Shown: positions 6,477-10,892 of the stretch, in pieces | How the letters are laid out: every line of letters begins with the position of its first letter | Position numbering within the stretch: position 1 is the first letter of the stretch | Origin: Euryarchaeota archaeon UBA128 | GTDB taxonomy: Archaea; Thermoplasmatota; Poseidoniia; Poseidoniales; Poseidoniaceae | Assembly: GCA_002496955.1 (NCBI GenBank) | Contig: DALZ01000174.1 | Coordinates: forward strand, 1,117 to 12,008 | DNA length: 10,892 nucleotides | Direction: 5' to 3' | The notes under the pieces: model-generated | Told to the model about the DNA's origin: nothing | What the model saw: the letters and a program-made list of their open reading frames with translations, nothing else | Database searches by the model: none | Program-made: the position numbers and the translations under genes

Positions 6477-9400
6477 ATGAAGTCCAGCGTAAGCCAAGGC
6501 AGAACAGTAAAATCGGCGTTTTTGGTCATTTTAATGATTATAATGACTCAAGTCGGGTACTTAGACCTGATAAATAGTCCAAAAACCGGTAATGATTCAT
6601 TTGATGATGATTCACCGGTGATGGAGACAGGTGGTTCAGGCTCTGCAATTGTTTATTCCAACAACAAGATGTCTGTAGGTAGTAGTCACACCTGCGCTAT
6701 TCTTGATGATGGTGGCATCAAGTGTTGGGGTCACAGCAGGGGCACCCCTGCTTCTGCTAACAATCATCTAGATGCTCCGCCATCCACTAGTATTGACCTT
6801 GGTGCGGGACGAACGGCCGTTGCAGTAGATGCCAGCTACTGGGTTACCTGCGTCATTCTTGACAACGGCGAATTAGTGTGCTGGGGATGGAATTCAAATG
6901 GACAGTTGGGTAACGGACAAAATGGAAATGCTAATTGTTGTGAGTTTGACAATACAACCGAGGCGATTGACCTTGGACCGGGCCGTACTGCCGTAGCAGT
7001 AGATACTGGTGGGCACCATACATGTGCCATTCTTGATAACGGCGAATTAAAATGTTGGGGACGGGATCATCATGGGCAGTTAGGCGACAGTGGTGGAAAT
7101 ACTGATCTCAACACACCCCCGTCTAATGCAATCGACCTCGGTTCAGGACGAACAGCGGTTGCGGTGTCTGCTGGAGATGAGCATACCTGCGCTATCCTTG
7201 ACAACGGCGACCTGAAGTGCTGGGGGAGAGATCACAGTGGACAGTTGGGTACGCCGGGCTCTGATGTGGGTCTCTCGTCGCCTCAAAGTACACCGATTGA
7301 CTTTGGACCAGGCCGAACGGCCATTGCGGTTTCTGCAGGCTCAAGTCACACCTGCGCCATCCTCGACAATGGTGAACTGAAGTGTTGGGGGTCGGACAAT
7401 TACGGACAGTTGGGCCGTGGTATCGCTGCTCCATATGTGGAAGGGGGAGCTTGGCAATCCATATCTATCCACGAACCTCCATCTACAGCGGTTGACCTCG
7501 GTCTTGGCCGAACAGCAGTTGCGGTCGCTGCGGGAAGCTACAATACCTGTGCCATACTCGATAACGGTGAGGCTAAGTGTTGGGGGCATGACCGTTATGG
7601 GCAGTTAGGTATTGGTGGTGGTGGTGACTATTATGAATATGAATCATCGCCTCCTTCTACCCCAATTGACTTTGGCCCCGGTCGAACTGCCGTTGCAATT
7701 GATAATGATTACGGGCATACCTGTGCTATCCTTGACAACGGTGATTTGAATTGTTGGGGGAAAGATCACGTCGGTCAGTTGGGTAATGGTGCTGGCACAA
7801 CCGACCAAGGCTCACCAGTCTCGGTTTCTGGAGGCGACACTTGGGACACTACGAGAACCGCGAGCAGTGGCTCAGGCTCTTCCAATACTCTCACGCCTAG
7901 CGTCGAAGGCGCCGACCTAATCATAGATGAAGCGATGGATGATATCACGTTCCAGTACAACGCCAGTGGGGTAAGCGGCTCAGGCAGCGGCTCAAACGCT
8001 GGTACCTACAATGGCAACGGAACCGCATGGATGGTCGAGAATATTGCCCCCGCTGGTACTAGCTCATTTCCCAACCGATTAACTGCGGTTGGCAACACGC
8101 TCTTCTTTATCGCGAATAATGGGCAAAACGGCTACGAGTTGTGGAAAAGCAACGGTACATCATCAGGCACGGTAATGGTGAAAGATATTTACTCACAGCA
8201 GGCATACTCCAACCCTAATTATTTGACGGAGATGGGCGGAACGCTCTACTTCAGCGCTATGGACACTACCAACAACGGCCATCAACTGTGGAAGAGCGAT
8301 GGGACAGAATCCGGTACGGTTATGGTTACAGCCATCAACAGTGGAGGTACCGCTAACCCTGGAATACACACTGATGGGTTTGTCCTTATGAACAACAATC
8401 TATACTTCTCAGCCAGTGATGGTACCAATGGAGTTGAATTGTGGAAGAGTGATGGAACAGCCTCAGGAACTGTGATGGTGAAAGACATCAACCCCGGCTC
8501 AGGTGAAAGTTTCTCATATACGCCTGCTGTTAAGCCTGTAGTCATGAACAATGAACTTTACTTCCAAGCCAAAGACGGAACCAGCGGATTTGAATTGTGG
8601 AAGAGTGACGGTACTGCCTCAGGCACGGTTATGGTCAAGGATATCTACAGTGGAAGTTACAACGGTAATCCCTCCTCCCTCACAGTTGTCGGCAACACCC
8701 TCTATTTCAAAGCCAACGACGGAATCAACGGAGTCGAATTGTGGAAGAGTGACGGTACTGCCTCAGGCACGGTGATGGTCAAGGATATCTACAGTGGAGG
8801 TAACAGTCACAGCGGTAATCCCTACTTTTTCACAGTTGTAGACAACACCCTCTATTTCTCAGCCACCGACGGAACCAACGGAATCGAATTGTGGAAGAGC
8901 GATGGAACAGCCTCAGGAACAGTGATGGTGAAAGATATTAATTCTGGCTCTTTGTCGTCAATGGGCGTTGTTGAGAAGCCTGTAGTCATGAACAATGAAC
9001 TTTACTTCCAAGCCAATGACGGTACCAACGGAGCTGAATTGTGGAAGAGCGATGGAACTGCCCCAGGCACGGTGATGGTCAAGGATATCCGTATCGGAAG
9101 TAGCGGCAGTAATCCCATCTATCTCACAGCCTTTGGCAACACCCTCTATTTCACAGCTGGTGACGGATTCAACGGAGATGAATTGTGGAAGAGCGATGGA
9201 ACTTCTTCAGGCACGGTGATGGTCCAGGATATCAACAGCGGAGGTAGCAGTGATCCCCAACTATTCACAGCCGTTGGCAACACCCTCTATTTCAGAGCCA
9301 AAGACGGAACCTACGGACACGAATTGTGGGCATTGGACCCAGCCAACATCACTGGACTTGGAGGCGGCTCAGGCAGCGGCTCAGGTAGTGGCTCTTCGAG

Positions 9401-10892
9401 TTCCTCTTCCTTTGCGTATGCGAACAACAAGTTGGCTCTTGGCCATCAGCACACCTGCGCCATCCTTGACACCGGCGATGTGAAGTGCTGGGGAGGTAAT
9501 GGCGTAGGGCAGTTGGGTGATGGAAGCAACACCCCTACATGGGGTAATGTACCGACCACACCAATTGACCTTGGTACGGGCCGTACAGCAGTTGCCATTT
9601 CTGCAGGATTCTCCCACACCTGCGCCATCCTTGACACCGGCGATGTGAAGTGCTGGGGAAGGGATAATCACGGACAGTTGGGCGACGGTGGAAGCAACAC
9701 GGACACCAACCCACCTTCATCCACAGCGATTAACCTCGGCACGGGCCGTACAGCTGTTGCCATTTCTGCTGGAGATTACCACACCTGTGTCATTCTTGAC
9801 AACGGTGAGGCGAAGTGTTGGGGAAGGGACGATTTCGGACAGTTGGGCGACGGTGGAAGCAACACGGACACCAACGCACCTTCATCCACAGTGATTGACC
9901 TCGGCACGGGCCGAACGGCCGTTGCGTTGTCTGCTGGAACTGCACACACCTGCGCCATTCTAGACACTGGCGACCTGAAGTGTTGGGGAGCCGACGTTAA
10001 CGGACAGTTGGGCGACGGTGGAAGCAACACCAACACCAACAACAACAGCAACACCAACGCACCTTCATCCACAGCGATTAACCTCGGTACGGGCCGGACG
10101 GCAGTGGCCGTTTCTACTGGAAATTCCCACACTTGCGCTATTCTTGACAACGGCGGCCTGAAGTGTTGGGGAGCCAACAATTACAAGCAGGCGACGGGCT
10201 ATACGGACTCAAATATCCTAGAACCTCGTTACGTGATTGACTTGATTGGCCTAACGGTTGTTGCGATGTCTGCTGGATATCAATACACCTGCGCCATTCT
10301 TGACAACGGTTCGGCATATTGTTGGGGGATGTCTAACTACGGACAGTTGGGCTATCCATCTGGCTGCAACAATGGCTGCTACGTCAATGCCGTGCCGATT
10401 AATTTAGGCACGGGCCGAACGCCTGTTGCGCTGGATACTTCAGCTGGAACGAGCGATCCGCACACCTGCGTCATCCTTGACAACGGTGAGGCGAAGTGTT
10501 GGGGACATAACGGGTTTGGAAAATTGGGCACTACCAGTACATCTTATCCGTTTGGCCAACCCATGTTAGTTTCCGGCAACAACACCTGGGATTCCTCAAC
10601 AACAGCGAGCAGCGGCTCCAGCGGTGGCATGACCAACGTCACCGGAGCAACATGTACGGTTTCACCGGCACTACCAACCGGTTTGAATATCGACGGCGGA
10701 ACGTGTACAATCAGCGGTACACCTTCAGTTGTAACAACCAACACAACTTACACCATTACTGCAATAATCAGTGGAACAACCTTCCAGACCAATATCTGGC
10801 TATCATCTTCTAACTTTGGTGAAATCACCTCAACAGTTGACGGTGCAGAACTGCAACTTGGTGAAACGATGACCCCAATTTCTCTCTCCTAT
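6477..10892 (+). CDS. Giant exported repeat protein: RCC1 array, ELWxxDGT array, RCC1 array, Ig-like (3' end beyond window)
   Basis: The frame is open without interruption from 6471 to the window end (1472 codons from ATG 6477; an in-frame TAA at 6468 blocks any longer start). Residues 1-29 are an export signal: basic N-region (K2, R9, K12) and hydrophobic AFLVILMIIM (14-23), with no obvious cleavage site. Next come a Gly/Ser linker (about 52-56), seven RCC1-type units (60-457), an SVEGADL module (about 471-522), nine ELW units (534-952), a Gly/Ser linker (962-979), seven more RCC1-type units (981-1372), an Ig-like region (1385 on) and a second SVEGADL-like segment at the end. It is probably secreted or surface-attached, binding a partner through its propellers. 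No enzyme motif is seen. Giant proteins of this design are known from marine archaea and bacteria, mostly uncharacterised. The anchor, if any, must lie downstream. Confidence 0.93.
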   Translation, partial: MKSSVSQGRTVKSAFLVILMIIMTQVGYLDLINSPKTGNDSFDDDSPVMETGGSGSAIVYSNNKMSVGSSHTCAILDDGGIKCWGHSRGTPASANNHLDAPPSTSIDLGAGRTAVAVDASYWVTCVILDNGELVCWGWNSNGQLGNGQNGNANCCEFDNTTEAIDLGPGRTAVAVDTGGHHTCAILDNGELKCWGRDHHGQLGDSGGNTDLNTPPSNAIDLGSGRTAVAVSAGDEHTCAILDNGDLKCWGRDHSGQLGTPGSDVGLSSPQSTPIDFGPGRTAIAVSAGSSHTCAILDNGELKCWGSDNYGQLGRGIAAPYVEGGAWQSISIHEPPSTAVDLGLGRTAVAVAAGSYNTCAILDNGEAKCWGHDRYGQLGIGGGGDYYEYESSPPSTPIDFGPGRTAVAIDNDYGHTCAILDNGDLNCWGKDHVGQLGNGAGTTDQGSPVSVSGGDTWDTTRTASSGSGSSNTLTPSVEGADLIIDEAMDDITFQYNASGVSGSGSGSNAGTYNGNGTAWMVENIAPAGTSSFPNRLTAVGNTLFFIANNGQNGYELWKSNGTSSGTVMVKDIYSQQAYSNPNYLTEMGGTLYFSAMDTTNNGHQLWKSDGTESGTVMVTAINSGGTANPGIHTDGFVLMNNNLYFSASDGTNGVELWKSDGTASGTVMVKDINPGSGESFSYTPAVKPVVMNNELYFQAKDGTSGFELWKSDGTASGTVMVKDIYSGSYNGNPSSLTVVGNTLYFKANDGINGVELWKSDGTASGTVMVKDIYSGGNSHSGNPYFFTVVDNTLYFSATDGTNGIELWKSDGTASGTVMVKDINSGSLSSMGVVEKPVVMNNELYFQANDGTNGAELWKSDGTAPGTVMVKDIRIGSSGSNPIYLTAFGNTLYFTAGDGFNGDELWKSDGTSSGTVMVQDINSGGSSDPQLFTAVGNTLYFRAKDGTYGHELWALDPANITGLGGGSGSGSGSGSSSSSSFAYANNKLALGHQHTCAILDTGDVKCWGGNGVGQLGDGSNTPTWGNVPTTPIDLGTGRTAVAISAGFSHTCAILDTGDVKCWGRDNHGQLGDGGSNTDTNPPSSTAINLGTGRTAVAISAGDYHTCVILDNGEAKCWGRDDFGQLGDGGSNTDTNAPSSTVIDLGTGRTAVALSAGTAHTCAILDTGDLKCWGADVNGQLGDGGSNTNTNNNSNTNAPSSTAINLGTGRTAVAVSTGNSHTCAILDNGGLKCWGANNYKQATGYTDSNILEPRYVIDLIGLTVVAMSAGYQYTCAILDNGSAYCWGMSNYGQLGYPSGCNNGCYVNAVPINLGTGRTPVALDTSAGTSDPHTCVILDNGEAKCWGHNGFGKLGTTSTSYPFGQPMLVSGNNTWDSSTTASSGSSGGMTNVTGATCTVSPALPTGLNIDGGTCTISGTPSVVTTNTTYTITAIISGTTFQTNIWLSSSNFGEITSTVDGAELQLGETMTPISLSY
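6654..7868 (+). repeat. First RCC1-type array, seven units
   Basis: Seven tandem protein repeats of about 52-65 residues follow the pattern HTCAILDNGELKCWG, then a variable residue run, GQLG, a loop and IDLGPGRTAVAVSAG. First-Cys codons lie at 6693, 6849, 7023, 7188, 7353, 7548 and 7722. The unit matches the RCC1/ATS1 blade, and seven is the number in a closed RCC1 propeller. The array opens with NNKMSVG and closes with VSGGDTWD plus a TASSGS tail. Every unit has the C-x9-C pair; unit 2 also has an adjacent Cys-Cys in its loop. Confidence 0.85.
7887..8040 (+). repeat. SVEGADL module linking the first RCC1 array and the ELW array
   Basis: This codes for a short segment with SVEGADLIIDEAMDDITFQY, then a Gly/Ser run and NGNGTAW. 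A related SVEGADL-like segment recurs at the window end (about 10833-10892), so it looks like a reusable linker or beta-sandwich edge. I know of no characterised function. Confidence 0.5.
8076..9332 (+). repeat. ELWxxDGT-type repeat array, nine units
   Basis: Nine units of 47-52 residues follow VGNTLYFxAxDGxNGxELWKSDGTASGTVMVKDI. Codons for the residue before LW lie at 8136, 8283, 8436, 8592, 8736, 8886, 9036, 9180 and 9321. Units 1-8 have a DGT turn (NGT in unit 1), and unit 9 ends as ELWALDP, a natural cap. Unit 2 has Gln instead of Glu. This corresponds to the ELWxxDGT repeat family of secreted proteins, and a beta-propeller-like fold is plausible. Neighbouring units are very similar in DNA, and units 4-6 and 7-9 form a three-unit higher-order repeat. 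Confidence 0.85.
9360..9413 (+). repeat. Gly/Ser linker before the second RCC1 array
   Basis: A run of Gly-Ser dipeptides followed by about six Ser residues (protein residues 962-979) separates the ELW array from the second propeller. Similar shorter Gly/Ser runs occur near 6630-6644 and 7863-7883. They look like flexible spacers between folded modules and possible sites of length change. Confidence 0.7.
9417..10613 (+). repeat. Second RCC1-type array, seven units
   Basis: Seven units have first-Cys codons at 9456, 9621, 9786, 9951, 10134, 10290 and 10467. The first four are exactly 165 bases apart and nearly identical in DNA, which shows recent tandem duplication. The array opens with ANNKLALG and closes with VSGNNTWD plus a TASSGS tail, mirroring the first array. 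Unit 4 has an expanded Asn/Thr loop. Unit 5 is degenerate, with KQATG replacing GQLG and IGLTVVA replacing GRTAVA. Unit 6 has an extra Cys pair in its loop (GCNNGCY). All units keep the C-x9-C pair. Confidence 0.85.
10629..10892 (+). other. Putative Ig-like (He_PIG-type) domain and start of a second SVEGADL-like module
   Basis: The segment reads CTVSPALPTGLNIDGGTCTI, then SGTPSVVTTNTTYTITA. This is the LPxGLxxDxxTxxISGTP pattern of putative Ig-like (He_PIG) beta-sandwich domains common in surface proteins. Two Cys (in ATCTV and GTCTI) flank the motif and may pair. It is followed by STVDGAELQLGETMTPISLS, which resembles the SVEGADL module at 7887-8040. The window ends inside this second module. 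Confidence 0.65.

Noticed and set aside
6534..6545. Later ATGs (6534, 6543) as the giant gene start
   Set aside because: They would remove the basic N-region and most of the hydrophobic signal core. ATG 6477 keeps a full export signal and has a TATA box at the right distance.
6392..6577. Open frame of 61 codons between MscS and the giant gene
   Set aside because: It overlaps the promoter palindrome and the signal sequence of the giant gene in another frame, and its product shows no motif.
8436..9060. Regularly spaced near-identical DNA repeats that could suggest a CRISPR array
   Set aside because: The period is about 150 bases, the units are in-frame coding repeats, and the spacers are homologous to one another. 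They are protein repeats.
9776..10180. Minus-strand open frame of 134 codons opposite the second RCC1 array
   Set aside because: It is antisense to repeated coding DNA, its own translation simply mirrors the 165-base repeat, and it has no promoter or start context. It is a shadow.
1..10892. Mobile elements, defence systems, tRNA or rRNA genes
   Set aside because: No transposase, integrase, terminal repeats, nuclease or NTPase defence motifs, or tRNA-like folds were seen on either strand.

Overview
The window looks archaeal, most likely from a planktonic Marine Group II euryarchaeon (Candidatus Poseidoniales) or a close relative. Four things point there: a regulator ending in a bacterio-opsin-activator-type helix-turn-helix (HTH_10, a mainly archaeal family); AT-rich TATA-like boxes centred about 25-28 bases before several start codons, as expected for leaderless archaeal transcripts; tight gene packing with convergent genes whose stops touch or overlap; and a very large exported protein built from RCC1-type, ELWxxDGT-type and Ig-like repeats. 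The lineage is inferred from gene content; no phylogenetic marker is present.

Left part (1-6395), compact housekeeping and accessory genes. The window opens inside a membrane pyrophosphatase gene (C-terminal end only). A small four-cysteine zinc-ribbon-like protein follows on the minus strand. On the plus strand comes a lipoprotein of unknown function and, nine bases later, an alpha/beta serine hydrolase. The hydrolase overlaps a minus-strand glutaredoxin-like gene tail to tail within a shared TTAA. Then come a pirin, a LysE/RhtB-type exporter, a minus-strand HTH_10 regulator that abuts the exporter with no gap, and, divergent from the regulator, an MscS-type mechanosensitive channel with a charged C-terminal coiled coil.

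Right part (6396-10892), one giant gene. An uninterrupted reading frame starts at 6477 with a signal sequence and runs off the end of the window (1472 codons so far). Its order is: signal segment; Gly/Ser linker; a first array of seven RCC1-type blades; a short SVEGADL module; nine ELW units, eight of them with a DGT/NGT turn; a Gly/Ser linker; a second array of seven RCC1-type blades; an Ig-like domain; and the start of another SVEGADL-like module. Seven units per array is the number needed to close an RCC1 beta-propeller, so I infer two complete propellers flanking an ELW array. All fourteen blades carry a C-x9-C pair. A perfect 14-base palindrome that contains the TATA box lies at leaderless spacing before its ATG.

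The left-hand genes do not form an obvious pathway. The shared theme is the cell envelope: ion-pumping pyrophosphatase, lipoprotein, exporter, mechanosensitive channel and giant surface or secreted protein. The giant repeat protein and its promoter are the most noteworthy content. I found no RNA gene, CRISPR array, transposase, integrase or attachment site, and no gene-free stretch longer than about 300 bases.
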